DNA of 64,000 bases from CAVOJY01 sp963696405 (GTDB lineage Bacteria; Chloroflexota; Limnocylindria; Limnocylindrales; CSP1-4), in NCBI GenBank assembly GCA_963696405.1, contig CAVOJY010000005.1, forward strand, positions 543,161 through 607,160, read 5' to 3'. Position numbers and translations under genes: made by a program. The notes beneath the pieces were generated by a model. That model was not told where the DNA came from, did not search any database, and worked only from the letters and a program-made list of their open reading frames with translations. Shown in pieces: positions 43,104 through 52,353 of this stretch. Numbering within the stretch: the first letter of the stretch is position 1; every line of letters begins with the position of its first letter.

Positions 43104-44873
43104 CATGAGCCTTTGCGCCAGATCCGGCGGCGTGATGGCCACGAGGTGGTGCACGGCGCGGCTGAGGCCGACGTAGAGGAGCCGGTCGAGGTTCGGGTCG
43201 GCGGGGTTCAGCTCGACGAGGACGACGACCGGGCGGTCGAGCCCCTTGAAGCGGTGGATGGAGTCGCAGAGGACGGTCCTGGGGGGCTGGGGCGGGACCC
43301 GGTCGGCGGGGAGACCGAGGGGGTGGCCGGCGTCATCGACGTTGCCGTTCCAGAGGGTCACGCCGCCGAAGCGGTGGTGCTCGCGGTGCCAGGCGGCGCT
43401 GTGCTCGAGGCTGGTGCCGCAGAGGACGGCGATCTCGGAGCGGTCGACCGCCTCGTCGACGGTGAGGCGGTGGAGGACGTCGCGGAGGGCGGTGAGCGCA
43501 GGCTCGCCGGGTTCGGCCGCGATGACCTCGGGCGCCCGGCCATCACCGCGCAGCGGCTCCACCTCCAGATCACCCCCGTAGAAGCGGTACGCCAGGTCGT
43601 GGATGGGACGGGCGTTGCGGCAGTTGGCCGGCAGGTCGATCTCCATGAGCCCGAGTGCCTGTTCGCATTCCTCCCCGAACGGCTCGCGCCGGCGGATGAT
43701 CGACTGCCAGGGATCGAAGAAGACGTAGAAGTCGTCTTCGCCCGGGTGGGCGAGCAGGAGATCGAGCGTGAGCATCCAGTCAGTCTCGAAATCCTGTCCT
43801 TCGTCGACCACCACCGCGTTGAAGCGTCCACCGACCGTGGGGATGGCCCGGTCGAGCGCGCCGGGGAGCACCTGCCCCCACCAGTCGGGTCCCGGTTGGG
43901 CAGGCGTGGGCGGCAGGACGCCGGCCTCGGTGCCGAGGCGGAGGCAGAGCTCGTGGAAGGTGGACACGACGACCCGGCCGCGGGCGACGAGGGGCTCGAG
44001 GTCGGGCGAGCGGGCGAGGGCCCGCGCGAGCGGCTGGTTGAAGCAGGCGAGCAGGACGAGGTGGCCCTGACCCGCGAGTTCGCGGGCCTTGGCCGCGGCG
44101 AGGATGGTCTTGCCGCTCCCGGCGCAGCCGTGGACCGCCGCCCGGCGAACGTGGTGCAGGATCCGGAGGATCTCCAGCTGGCGATGGGTCGGCTCCAGCA
44201 GGCCGGCTTCGCCCTCATCGATGTCGCCGCGGATGAGCGGCCGCAGGGCGACCTCGGGGGCCAGGAGGTCGTCGATGAGTTCGACGGCGGCCGGCGAGAG
44301 GGGGCGGTCGCGGGCGCCGTCGCCCATCCAGAAAGCGAAGATGCGCTCGACGGCGCCGCGGGTGGCCTCGGGGGTGGCGAGGTCCGAGCGGTCGAGGACG
44401 AGGTCGGCGGGGGCGTCGGGGCCGAGGTCGTGAAGGGGGGCGCCCGCGCGGCCGTGGACGCCGGGTTCCTGGTGGGCGATGCTCGCGCGGTCCACGTCGG
44501 GGAAGGCGACGGCCTGGAACACCCGGGGCGGGTCGCCGAACCGACCGGCCAAGCCCTCCTCGATCTTGTCCGCGATCACGCGCTTGCTCGTCTCCGCCTG
44601 CACGAACGGCGGTGGCTCCAGCATGTTCGTCCCGCTGTACCAGCGCCCGAACCGATCCCGTCGGACCGGGCCGCCCTTGACCTCGATGACCAGCACGCCG
44701 TGTCGGGGCTCAACGAGGACGACATCCGTCTCCCCGTCGCGGGCCGGCCCGCCCGGGCGTGTCGGGGCGAGCCACCGGACGTTGGCATAGAGCCGCCATT
44801 CGGGGCCCAGGGCGGCCGCGAGACGCTGCCGCACGGTGCGCTCGGCACGGCTCCCGGGGAGCGAGGTCTCCAC
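43092..44873 (-). CDS. NERD-domain nuclease fused to a UvrD-like helicase
   Basis: About 593 residues from GTG 44873; TTG 44909 is an alternative and neither has a clear ribosome-binding site. NERD domain: SRAERTVRQRL, GETDVVLVEPRHGVLVIEVKGG (the D-ExK nuclease core). Helicase: GCAGSGKTILAAAKA Walker A (~244), VVVDEGQDFE Walker B, and C-terminal SIHRFKGLDRPVVVLVEL and LLYVGLSRAVHHLV motifs, so the helicase is complete. Probable DNA repair or antiviral role; such genes cluster in defence islands. Confidence 0.87.
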   Translation of the reverse strand: METSLPGSRAERTVRQRLAAALGPEWRLYANVRWLAPTRPGGPARDGETDVVLVEPRHGVLVIEVKGGPVRRDRFGRWYSGTNMLEPPPFVQAETSKRVIADKIEEGLAGRFGDPPRVFQAVAFPDVDRASIAHQEPGVHGRAGAPLHDLGPDAPADLVLDRSDLATPEATRGAVERIFAFWMGDGARDRPLSPAAVELIDDLLAPEVALRPLIRGDIDEGEAGLLEPTHRQLEILRILHHVRRAAVHGCAGSGKTILAAAKARELAGQGHLVLLACFNQPLARALARSPDLEPLVARGRVVVSTFHELCLRLGTEAGVLPPTPAQPGPDWWGQVLPGALDRAIPTVGGRFNAVVVDEGQDFETDWMLTLDLLLAHPGEDDFYVFFDPWQSIIRRREPFGEECEQALGLMEIDLPANCRNARPIHDLAYRFYGGDLEVEPLRGDGRAPEVIAAEPGEPALTALRDVLHRLTVDEAVDRSEIAVLCGTSLEHSAAWHREHHRFGGVTLWNGNVDDAGHPLGLPADRVPPQPPRTVLCDSIHRFKGLDRPVVVLVELNPADPNLDRLLYVGLSRAVHHLVAITPPDLAQRLMVSC

Positions 44874-44959
44874 GCCAGCAGTGTGCAGGGAGGCAGCCGC
44901 CGTGCGCAAGCACTGGTGGCAACGGCCGACGGGTCGTCGTGGGGATCGTCAGGCCCCGG

Positions 44960-45208
44960 TCAGCCAGACTCACCTCGGAGTTGCTTGCGGAGCCGCTTCA
45001 GCACCATCCGGTCGTACGCGTCGCGTCGGTCGGCTACGCGAACCACGAGCACTACCAGCCAATCGTCGAAGACCTGGTACAGGATGCGGTAGTTGCCGAC
45101 CCTGATGCGATAGATCCGTTCCCCCGGAGCACCGGACAGGAGGACCGAGTCGTCCGGACGCGGGTCCGCAGCGAGCCCGTCGATGGCCTCGCGGACGCGT
45201 GGACGCAC
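44960..45208 (-). CDS. RelE/ParE-type toxin (N-terminus probably frame-broken)
   Basis: 82 residues from GTG 45208: RVREAIDGLAADPRPDDSVLLSGAPGERIYRIRVGNYRILYQVFDDWLVVLVV and the C-terminal RRDAYDR of RelE toxins. The same frame continues upstream as CQILPSALRQLEDHPRH, the usual first helix of the family, but without a start codon. An ATG one frame away suggests a one-base deletion near 45245. No antitoxin gene is recognisable next to it, so it is either orphan or damaged. Confidence 0.7.
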   Translation of the reverse strand: MRPRVREAIDGLAADPRPDDSVLLSGAPGERIYRIRVGNYRILYQVFDDWLVVLVVRVADRRDAYDRMVLKRLRKQLRGESG

Positions 45209-45319
45209 GTGTCTTGGATGATCCTCGAGTTGACGGAGCGCCGAGGGCAGGATCTGGCATGGTTCAGAACCGCGACCGACGGCGAGTCGATCCGGTTCGC
45301 CGGCGCGCCGTTCCCTGAC

Positions 45320-46028
45320 CTACTCGAAACTCGGCGCGCGGGCGCTCAGCATGGCTGTCTGGATCGTGACTGGGACAGCGTAGGTGCGGAGGAGCGACTC
45401 GAGCTCACCGAGCGCCCGGGCGACGTCGTCCGAGGCTGTCTCATGGTGTCCTTCAACAGTGACCAGGATCTCCGTGCGTTTCGGGGCCGACCGCGCTCGC
45501 GGCACTCTGTCGCCAGCACCACCGGCGGGCGCTCACCACGTCGGTGTCATCGACGAAGACCACCTCGCCCGGCTCGGGGTGCTCCGTGGCGCTTGAGCCA
45601 AGGTCGGTCCAGCGCTCGTCGCCGCGAGCGAAGCGCACGGTGGTGCCGCCGACCGCGCCACGCTGGTCGAAGACCGCGACGGGCAGCGCGTACCTGATGC
45701 TCACCAGGTTGGCGAGGTCCACGAGCGTGCCGATCGAGGGCAGCTCGTCCTGCTTGGTCAGGCGGCGGAGCAGGGCCTCGGCTGCGGAGCGGTACTGGGT
45801 GGGGTCGACGCCGAACCCGCGGAAGACGCGTCGCCACGCGGCCAGCGTCGGCAGCTCGCTCAGCGGCGTCGCGCCGATGCGCGCGCGGACCGCGGTGCAC
45901 TCGGCGTCGAACGCCTCGGCGAGGTCCGGTGGGGTGGGGCCGTTCGTGACGCCGGTCGCGTGGATGACCCCGCCCACCACGGCCGGAAACCGCTCCAGGA
46001 CCGCGGGATCGTAGCGGAAGCGCGCCAT
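45320..46028 (-). CDS. B3/B4-domain protein (tRNA-synthetase editing-like), frame break near 45477
   Basis: ATG 46028. MARFRYDPAVLERFP, NGPTPPDLAEAF, WRRVFRGFGVDPTQYRSAAEALLRR and EVVFVDDTDVVSARRWCWRQS match free-standing B3/B4 domains related to the editing module of PheRS beta. One base after VGPET the frame changes and the true end, TEILVTVEGHHETASDDVARALGELE, continues to 45320. These proteins are thought to clear mischarged tRNAs. The 61-residue small ORF visible at the end is this C-terminus, not a separate gene. Confidence 0.75.
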
Positions 46029-46124
46029 GCGGAGAGTGTCGCACGGCGCCTGGTCCTCCATCCTGCCGGAACCGCCAAGGAACACGGTAACCCGGTCGCA
46101 AGCGTTGGCTGCTATCGTGGCGGC

Positions 46125-46865
46125 ATGGCGGCGGAGATGTGGCCGCCGGTCCGGGAGGAGCGGGCCGGGGGCCTTGCGGTGCACTGGCTTGGGCGCGTCC
46201 CGTATCGCGAGGCATGGGACCGTCAGAAGGCGCTCGTGCGCGCTCGCATCGCCGGCGAGATAGCCGACCAGCTGCTCGTGCTCGAACATCCGCCCGTCAT
46301 CACGCTCGGAAGACACGCCGACGAGGGCAACGTCCGCGCGACCGAGGAGTTTCTTGCAGCCGTCGGCGTGGAGCTGCACCGGGTGGAACGCGGCGGCGAG
46401 GTTACGTACCACGGCCCGGGCCAGCTCGTGGCCTATCCCATCGTCCGCCTGGCCGACCACGACCTCCTCGTCATCTCGTTCGTGCGGCTGCTCGAGCGGG
46501 CCATGGCCGAGACCGCCGCGGAGTACGGCGTGAGCGCCGCCCGGCGGCGGGGATACCCCGGGAGCTGGTGCGACCCGGACGGTCGGAGGCCCCGCAAGAT
46601 CGGGGCGCTGGGCGTGCGCGTCGAGCGGGGGGTCTCGTACCACGGGATCGCGCTCAACATCACGACCGATCTTGCCGGCTTCAACCTCATCAACCCCTGC
46701 GGGATCCCCGACGTGACGGTGACGTCGATCGCCCGCGAGGCGGGGTGGCCGCCGGAGAAGAGCCTCCCCACGACCGAGTCGGTGGAGGAGGCGGCGGTGC
46801 GCTTCGCCGGGATCTTCGCGCGGCTGCTCGACGAGGCCCACGAGGCCGCGGGCGCGGGAGGCTGA
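46125..46865 (+). CDS. lipB: Octanoyltransferase LipB
   Basis: 246 residues, ATG 46125. RGGEVTYHGPGQLVAYPI is the substrate loop. RKIGALGVRV carries the conserved Lys158 and LINPCGIPDVTVTSI the acyl-accepting Cys192. It moves octanoyl from ACP to lipoyl domains, the first step in protein lipoylation. LipA is not nearby. It is 4 bp upstream of the GalT-like gene, so the two are probably co-transcribed. Divergent from the B3/B4 gene with a ~95-bp shared promoter region (TATCGT at 46114). Confidence 0.93.
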   Translation: MAAEMWPPVREERAGGLAVHWLGRVPYREAWDRQKALVRARIAGEIADQLLVLEHPPVITLGRHADEGNVRATEEFLAAVGVELHRVERGGEVTYHGPGQLVAYPIVRLADHDLLVISFVRLLERAMAETAAEYGVSAARRRGYPGSWCDPDGRRPRKIGALGVRVERGVSYHGIALNITTDLAGFNLINPCGIPDVTVTSIAREAGWPPEKSLPTTESVEEAAVRFAGIFARLLDEAHEAAGAGG

Positions 46866-46869
46866 GGCG

Positions 46870-47934
46870 ATGCCAGGCGGTCTCTTCGAGCTTCGACGCG
46901 ACGCGATCACCGGCTGGTGGGTTGCGGTCGTCGTGGACCGCGAGTACGACCGCTCCCGGTTCGCCATGCCTGCCCGTCCCGTGGACGACGGCGGGATCTG
47001 CCAGAACTGCCGGGAACCCGCGGGCGATGGGGTCCGCGTGCGGACGCTCCGCGCGCATGCCTTCCGCCTGGCCGAAGAGGAGCAGGTCGAACGGGAGAAC
47101 GTCCGAGACCGGGGAGCGGTACCGCGGCGGGGACCGGCCGACGCGGGCACCGCCGTGGCGAGCGCCGGTCAACCAGCCTTCGGGCAGCCGGGGCTGGGGC
47201 TCGTGGCCGATCTCGGCTCGTGGCAGACGATCGTCGCGCCACCCAGGCACCACGGCTGGCTCGCCGACGAGGCGCCCGACATCGTGGAGCAGATGCTCCG
47301 GCTCGCCCGGGCAGCCATCGTGGACGCCCGCGCGCGGGGAGGCACCGACTACGTCCAGGTCCTCCAGAACGCCGGCTCGCAGGCGGGCGCGCGCACGAAT
47401 CATCTCTGTCTCGACGTCTACGACCTCCCCCAGATCCCGCACCGCATCGGCGAGGAACTGGGCGGCGCCGCGCGATTCCTCATTCGCGAGGGCATCTGCC
47501 CGTTCTGCCTGCTCGTCCACGACGAGGTCGCGTCCGGCGAACGGCTCGTCTTCGAGGACGCCGGCAGCGTCGCCTTCGCTCCGTACGCCTCTCGGTCCCC
47601 GTTCGAGCTGTGGGTCGTGCCGCGGCAGCACCAGGCCGATTTCGGCCTCGCCAGCGACGTCCAGGTCACGGGTGCGACCGAGACGCTCCGCAAGGTGATC
47701 CGGCTCCTCGACGCGCTGGACCGCCCGCCGTACAACCTGATCCTCCACACGGCGCCCCTCCACGAGCGCGTCGCCGACACGTACCACTGGCACTGGGAGA
47801 TCCACCCTCGCCTGCGAGAGATCGCCGGGCTCGAGCTGGGGACCGGGCTGCCGGTCAACCCGGTCAGCCCCGAGGCGGCGGTCGAGGAACTGCGGTCGAG
47901 GGCCGGGCTCAGGCGCGCCGAGTGGCCCGGGTAG
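46870..47934 (+). CDS. Galactose-1-phosphate uridylyltransferase-like protein with altered active site
   Basis: 354 residues, HIT-superfamily GalT fold. Zinc-type pairs CQNC (~41) and CPFC (~215), first-half marker WQTIVAPPRHHG, and C-terminal YHWHWEIHPRL followed by GTGLPVNPVSPEAA. At the catalytic site, where GalT has His-x-His-x-Gln with the second His as nucleophile, the sequence is NHLCLD, placing Cys180 at the nucleophile position. It may act on another nucleotide-sugar or be inactive. It directly follows lipB. Confidence 0.82.
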   Translation: MPGGLFELRRDAITGWWVAVVVDREYDRSRFAMPARPVDDGGICQNCREPAGDGVRVRTLRAHAFRLAEEEQVERENVRDRGAVPRRGPADAGTAVASAGQPAFGQPGLGLVADLGSWQTIVAPPRHHGWLADEAPDIVEQMLRLARAAIVDARARGGTDYVQVLQNAGSQAGARTNHLCLDVYDLPQIPHRIGEELGGAARFLIREGICPFCLLVHDEVASGERLVFEDAGSVAFAPYASRSPFELWVVPRQHQADFGLASDVQVTGATETLRKVIRLLDALDRPPYNLILHTAPLHERVADTYHWHWEIHPRLREIAGLELGTGLPVNPVSPEAAVEELRSRAGLRRAEWPG

Positions 47935-48111
47935 GCGCACGCCGATGGCCACAACAGCGTCACAGGAAGGCCTCGCGGAACGTCTGATGACCGCGACGTG
48001 CGACGCGTTGTGCCAGGGGCGTCCGCGCGCGTCCGGCAGGGTCTGGTCCCTCGAACCATCGACCCGCCGGCACGCAGGCTCCGCCGGATGGCCCATCGAA
48101 CAGGAGACCGG

Positions 48112-48792
48112 GTGTCGATCGAGCTGCTGCAGCTCCCGTTGGTCTGGGCGCGACTGGGGACCGCGATGAACGCGGACGACGCGGTCGCGCGAGCCTTCAT
48201 CGAGCGCCTCTTTGCCGAGCACCACGGCGAGATCTACGGCTACCTGGCGCGGCTGACGCGGGACGATGAGCTGGCAGCGGACCTGGCCCAGGAGACCTTC
48301 GTCAAGGCGTACCGCGCGGTTGACTCGCTCGTCGACCCGTCCCGTGCGCGATCCTGGCTGTTCGCCATTGCGAACCGCACCGCGCTCGATGAGCTGCGTC
48401 GACGCCAGCTCATCCGGTTCGTCCCGTGGACCGGCGAGTCCCGGGGCGTTGCCGCGTCTGCCGAGGAAATGGCGCTCCGCGGGACCCTCTCGGGTGAGCT
48501 GGAGCGTGCGCTCGGCCGGATCCCTGCCCGTCAGCGCAGCGCGCTCATTCTCGCGGAGATCCACGAGCTGAACGGCATCGAGCTGGCGGCCACCCTGGGC
48601 GTGTCTCACGACGCGGCGCGTGCGCTCCTGACGCGCGCCCGCGAGTCGCTTCGCGAGGCCCTCGCGGCGGAGCGCGCGGCGTCCCGGGAACGGCGGGAGG
48701 CCGAGCGAGCGCGGACGGGGCGGGGGCCGGCGGGCAGCCAGCAACCGGCCCGGGATCCCTCCCCCACGAAACGCACCGGGGAGGGCGACTAG
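48112..48792 (+). CDS. ECF-family RNA polymerase sigma factor
   Basis: 226 residues from GTG 48112, chosen because AGGAG lies 5 bp upstream (ATG 48166 is the alternative). Region 2: IERLFAEHHGEIYGYLARLT and LAQETFVKAYRAVDSLVDPSRARSWLFAIANRTALDELRRR. Region 4: ALGRIPARQRSALILAEIHELNGIELAATLGVSHDAARALLTRARESL. It is followed after 3 bp by its zinc-finger anti-sigma factor, so the two form a signal-response pair. Confidence 0.9.
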   Translation: MSIELLQLPLVWARLGTAMNADDAVARAFIERLFAEHHGEIYGYLARLTRDDELAADLAQETFVKAYRAVDSLVDPSRARSWLFAIANRTALDELRRRQLIRFVPWTGESRGVAASAEEMALRGTLSGELERALGRIPARQRSALILAEIHELNGIELAATLGVSHDAARALLTRARESLREALAAERAASRERREAERARTGRGPAGSQQPARDPSPTKRTGEGD

Positions 48793-48795
48793 GTC

Positions 48796-51198
48796 ATGGC
48801 GATGACCCCTCGCCCGGTGCTGCTCTCGCACCCGCAGGCCCGCGAATGGGTCTCCGAGCGCATCGACGGGCCGCTGCCGCCGGAGCGCGAGGCGCGGCTG
48901 GAGATGCATCTTGCGGGCTGCCCGGCGTGCCGCGCCGTGGAGGCCGAATACCAGGCAGCGAGCGCCGCACTGCGGCAGCTGTCGCTGCGGGTCCCGCCGC
49001 GGGACCTGGCGGCGCGGACGTTCGCTGCGCTTGACCGGGAGGCGGGCCGCGTTGGCCCGGGCAGGGGGCGCTCCCCGGCGCTCCTCGGGGCTGGAGCGGG
49101 CGGCGGCACACGCACGACGGCCACCGCGGTCTCGCTCGTCAGCCTGGCCGTCGTCGGCGCCCTGGGCGCTCTCCTCCTCGTTCCGCTCGGGCTCCCCGGC
49201 GGTCCGGCCGGCTCCTCGCCGCCCGCTGTGGCTGCGGGCCAGCTGGCGTTCGTGGGTGTCGAAGACGATGAGGTCCGCGTCTACCGGACCAGCATCGGCC
49301 AGGCCTGCCCCCCGGACGCTTCCATCTGCGCGGACATCGACACTGAGCCCGGCCAGGTAGTGGCGCTGCCGGCGGGCGTGACGCTCAGCGACTTCGAGAT
49401 GGACCCGCAGGGACGCCATGCCGCTCTCGCCGGCCAGCTCGGGGACGAGACGACCTACTACGTGGTGGACCTGGCGCTGGCGCAGGGCCCCGTCGGCCCC
49501 GCTGTCCCCAGCTCCCGCGCGACGGGAAGCCCGGCTTGGTCCTCCGGTTCGGCTTGGCCGACCGGCTCGGCCGGGCCCTCCGGCTCGTCCGTGACGATCC
49601 CGCCGGCGAGCGTGCCGAGAGCCTCGGTCGTCGGCCCGGCCGGGGAGCCAACCGATGCCCCGGTGACATCGGTGACCCCGGCGACCCCGGCGACCCCGGC
49701 GACCCCGGCGGCGACAGGGTCCAGAGGTGCGTCAGCTGATCCCGTTGCGACCACGCTGCCCACCGAGAGCGCCTCCGGCGCGACTGTCTCTCCCACCGCC
49801 GACGGTTCCGCCCGGCCGGCCGCCTCGGCCGTCATCGTTCCGCCCCCGACCCCCGGCGCGGCCATCGGTTCCGCGGTCACGGGCGCGGCCACGGTCGGGG
49901 CGTCGCGTCTGCCGCGGACGGACGCGCGACCGATCCTGACGAACGTGTACCCGACGGGCATGCCGGCGGCATGGTCGCGCGACGGGAGCACGCTCGCGTT
50001 CAGCGCCCGCCCGGCCGACGGCAGCCGCGGGCCCGACATCTACACGTGGCACCCGGGCGATCGCGTGGCGAAGCCGGTGACCACCGATCACGCCTCGTCG
50101 TTCGCGTCCTGGGCCGACGGACGGATCGTCGGCAGCATGGCCGTCCGGGATCCCGATGCCCCCGGGCGCCTCATCCCGCAGTCGTTCGTGATCGACCCGA
50201 AGACCGGCGAGCGGTACGTCATCGACGCCGCCGGGGTGTGGCTGCCCACCGTTGACCCGACCGGCACGAACGTCATCTTCTGGCGGGGCACGCTTGCCGA
50301 CGACCAGCCGCGGCCGATCCTCGGCAAGGGACGCCTGGAGGTGGCGCGCTGGTCCGAGCTCGACCCGCTGGCCGACGACGAGGCCGCGGAGAGCCCGACG
50401 GCCGTGCCCACCGACGACTCGGGAGCGAAGCCGGGTTCGAAGGACGACGCGAAGTCCAACCCGGCCGCCAGCGCCCGACCCGGCACGACCGAGCCTCCCG
50501 GGCCGGCCGGATCGGCACGACCCAGGTCCAGTGCATCGCCCGTTTCGGAGGGAGAGAGCGGCGCGCCCGCGTCGCCGGACGAAACCGCCACACTGCCCGC
50601 GGCGAGCGCCGCAGGCGACGACGCCGCGGCGACGCCGGTGCCAGGCGAGAGTTCGGGGGCGCTTCCAGGGGAGGCATCCGCGGAGGCTTCGGCCGTCCCG
50701 GAGGAGGAAGGATCGACGCCCGAACCGGCCGGGACCGGCGAGCCGGGTGCCTCCCCTGTGGCGTCAGGCCCGGCGGGTTCCCCCGAGGGGTCGATCGAAG
50801 CATCGCCCGAAGGGTCCCCCGAGGGGTCGCCCGAGCCGTCGCCCACGGACAGCGTGCCCCTCTGGCCGGTGACGAGCCCGGTCGGCGACCTCGTTGTCGC
50901 CTGGGCAATGGATGGGTCTGCGGTCGGCGTGTGGGTGGGGAAGAAAGCCGGTGCGGAGTCCGGCACGCTGATGGTGTTCCGCATGGACGGCACGCCCGGC
51001 ACGGTCAACCCGGACCAGATGATCGTCGCCCCCACGGCCGCGCGCCGGGCCTTCTCGATGGGTGACGATCGGGTGGCCTGGATCAGCCCGCCCGACGCCA
51101 ACGGTCACAGCAGGCTCAGCATCTACAGCTGGGGACCGGACGGCGGCGAACTCCGCGGTCGCGACCTCCAGCAGCGAGGGGTCGTACCGGCCTTCTGA
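48796..51198 (+). CDS. Zinc-finger anti-sigma factor with a very large extracytoplasmic sensor
   Basis: 800 residues. N-terminal ZAS motif: LEMHLAGCPACRAVEAEY (His-x3-Cys-x2-Cys), one membrane helix at ~115-136, then ~660 extracytoplasmic residues. They include WD40/PD40-like repeats (RDGSTLAFSARPADGS, DDRVAWISPPDANG) with conserved-looking strands and three long Pro/Ala/Ser/Thr/Gly-rich low-complexity blocks. Ordinary anti-sigmas of this type are 100-250 residues. Signal proteolysis on the outside would release the sigma factor. Confidence 0.85.
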   Translation: MAMTPRPVLLSHPQAREWVSERIDGPLPPEREARLEMHLAGCPACRAVEAEYQAASAALRQLSLRVPPRDLAARTFAALDREAGRVGPGRGRSPALLGAGAGGGTRTTATAVSLVSLAVVGALGALLLVPLGLPGGPAGSSPPAVAAGQLAFVGVEDDEVRVYRTSIGQACPPDASICADIDTEPGQVVALPAGVTLSDFEMDPQGRHAALAGQLGDETTYYVVDLALAQGPVGPAVPSSRATGSPAWSSGSAWPTGSAGPSGSSVTIPPASVPRASVVGPAGEPTDAPVTSVTPATPATPATPAATGSRGASADPVATTLPTESASGATVSPTADGSARPAASAVIVPPPTPGAAIGSAVTGAATVGASRLPRTDARPILTNVYPTGMPAAWSRDGSTLAFSARPADGSRGPDIYTWHPGDRVAKPVTTDHASSFASWADGRIVGSMAVRDPDAPGRLIPQSFVIDPKTGERYVIDAAGVWLPTVDPTGTNVIFWRGTLADDQPRPILGKGRLEVARWSELDPLADDEAAESPTAVPTDDSGAKPGSKDDAKSNPAASARPGTTEPPGPAGSARPRSSASPVSEGESGAPASPDETATLPAASAAGDDAAATPVPGESSGALPGEASAEASAVPEEEGSTPEPAGTGEPGASPVASGPAGSPEGSIEASPEGSPEGSPEPSPTDSVPLWPVTSPVGDLVVAWAMDGSAVGVWVGKKAGAESGTLMVFRMDGTPGTVNPDQMIVAPTAARRAFSMGDDRVAWISPPDANGHSRLSIYSWGPDGGELRGRDLQQRGVVPAF

Positions 51199-51265
51199 GC
51201 CGGGTCAGCCCTTTTTCGCCGACCAGGACGCGTCTGCCTCGGTCTCGAGCTTGTCGAGCCGCTCG
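51197..51265 (-). pseudogene. 69-bp copy of the 3' end of the DUF5661 gene
   Basis: 51197-51265 is nearly identical to 52348-52416, the end of the DUF5661 gene including its stop and 3' flank. On the minus strand it reads DKLETEADASWSAKKG then stop. The two copies flank the HpcH/HpaI aldolase gene. The copy overlaps the stop codon of the anti-sigma gene. Confidence 0.8.
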
Positions 51266-51402
51266 CACGAAGGAATCCGTCCTCCTTGCCGGCAGTCTCG
51301 CGCGCGGCCCGGACGATGGGCCGGGACTTTGGGGAGGGTGTCTACTGACGAAGCGGGAGAGCGCGGGCCAACCATGCAGCTTCCTCCACCAACCGAGTAG
51401 GC

Positions 51403-52218
51403 CTACGCGTCGCCCATCAACGCCCTGATACCCTCACCCTGCTGGCGGCACCACTGCGCCACGACCAGGGTGTCCCAGCCGATACAGAAATGGCGGACTC
51501 CCATCTCCAGGTACGGCTTGGCCTGCTCGAAGCTGCCCACCTCCACCCGGGGAGCGACGCCCTTCTCCATCGCCAGCTCGATCATGTCTCGGTGGATCTT
51601 CCGAATCTCGGGACTGTCCCCCTGACCCGGCTTGCCGATGCTGATCGAGTAGTCGGACGGTCCGAACTGGACCATGTCCACCCCCTTGACGGCCAGGATC
51701 TCCTCAAGGTCCTCGACAGCGCCCCTCTTCTCGATCATGACGGCGACGACCACGTCTTCCATCGCCCGGGTCCATTGCTCCAGGAGGTTTGCTTCACCAG
51801 GACCGGCCCGGCCCGTGCCATATGCCGTGGTGCGTCGCATTCCATAACCATGGACGCCCCCGGCATCAGGGGTCTCCGGGCGGACCAGGCGGATGCACTC
51901 CCTGACATCGTCCGCCGTCCGGCAATCGGCGAAGAGAACATTCTGGATCCCGGCATCGATCGCTCTCTGGGCGATGAAGCCTCGTGTCTGTTCTTCAACC
52001 TTCATCATCGCTGACATGTCCGGAAACAGGTCAATCGCCCGCCCGAAATGCTCGAGGAGTTCCGGGGTGAAGGTCGAGTACTCACCGACGTACTCGACGT
52101 AGTCGAATGCACCGGTCTGACCGATCACTTCCACGATCCCCGGCCAGGGAACAATGACATGCGTGCCCACGGTCGGTCTGCCGTCGCGCAGGAGTTCCCG
52201 AAGTCTGTTCGGTCTCAT
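51403..52218 (-). CDS. HpcH/HpaI-family aldolase
   Basis: 271 residues. TIM-barrel aldolase with KVEEQTRGFIAQRAIDAGIQNVLFADCR, VAVMIEKRGAVEDLEEILAVKGVDMVQFGPSDYSISIG (Glu and Asp metal ligands) and VRHFCIGWDTLV. These class II aldolases split or form 2-keto-3-deoxy acids such as 2-keto-4-hydroxy-hept-2-ene-1,7-dioate. ATG 52218 with AAGGGGA upstream. Local composition is less GC-rich than neighbours and it is flanked by 69-bp repeats, so transfer as a cassette is possible. Confidence 0.85.
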   Translation of the reverse strand: MRPNRLRELLRDGRPTVGTHVIVPWPGIVEVIGQTGAFDYVEYVGEYSTFTPELLEHFGRAIDLFPDMSAMMKVEEQTRGFIAQRAIDAGIQNVLFADCRTADDVRECIRLVRPETPDAGGVHGYGMRRTTAYGTGRAGPGEANLLEQWTRAMEDVVVAVMIEKRGAVEDLEEILAVKGVDMVQFGPSDYSISIGKPGQGDSPEIRKIHRDMIELAMEKGVAPRVEVGSFEQAKPYLEMGVRHFCIGWDTLVVAQWCRQQGEGIRALMGDA

Positions 52219-52353
52219 CCGATTCCCCTTCTGACGGCCATGGACATCGGCGGACAGCTACCGCTCGTCCTCGATCTCCAGCTCCTCGACCATGGCTCAG
52301 CGACGAGCGCGGCCGTGACAGTCACCGTTCGGCGGTAAACGCGGCGAGCCGGG

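Noticed and set aside
45320..45505. 61-residue small ORF as antitoxin for the RelE toxin
   Set aside because: Its sequence continues the B3/B4 protein after a frame break (TVEGHHE motif), so it is not an independent antitoxin.
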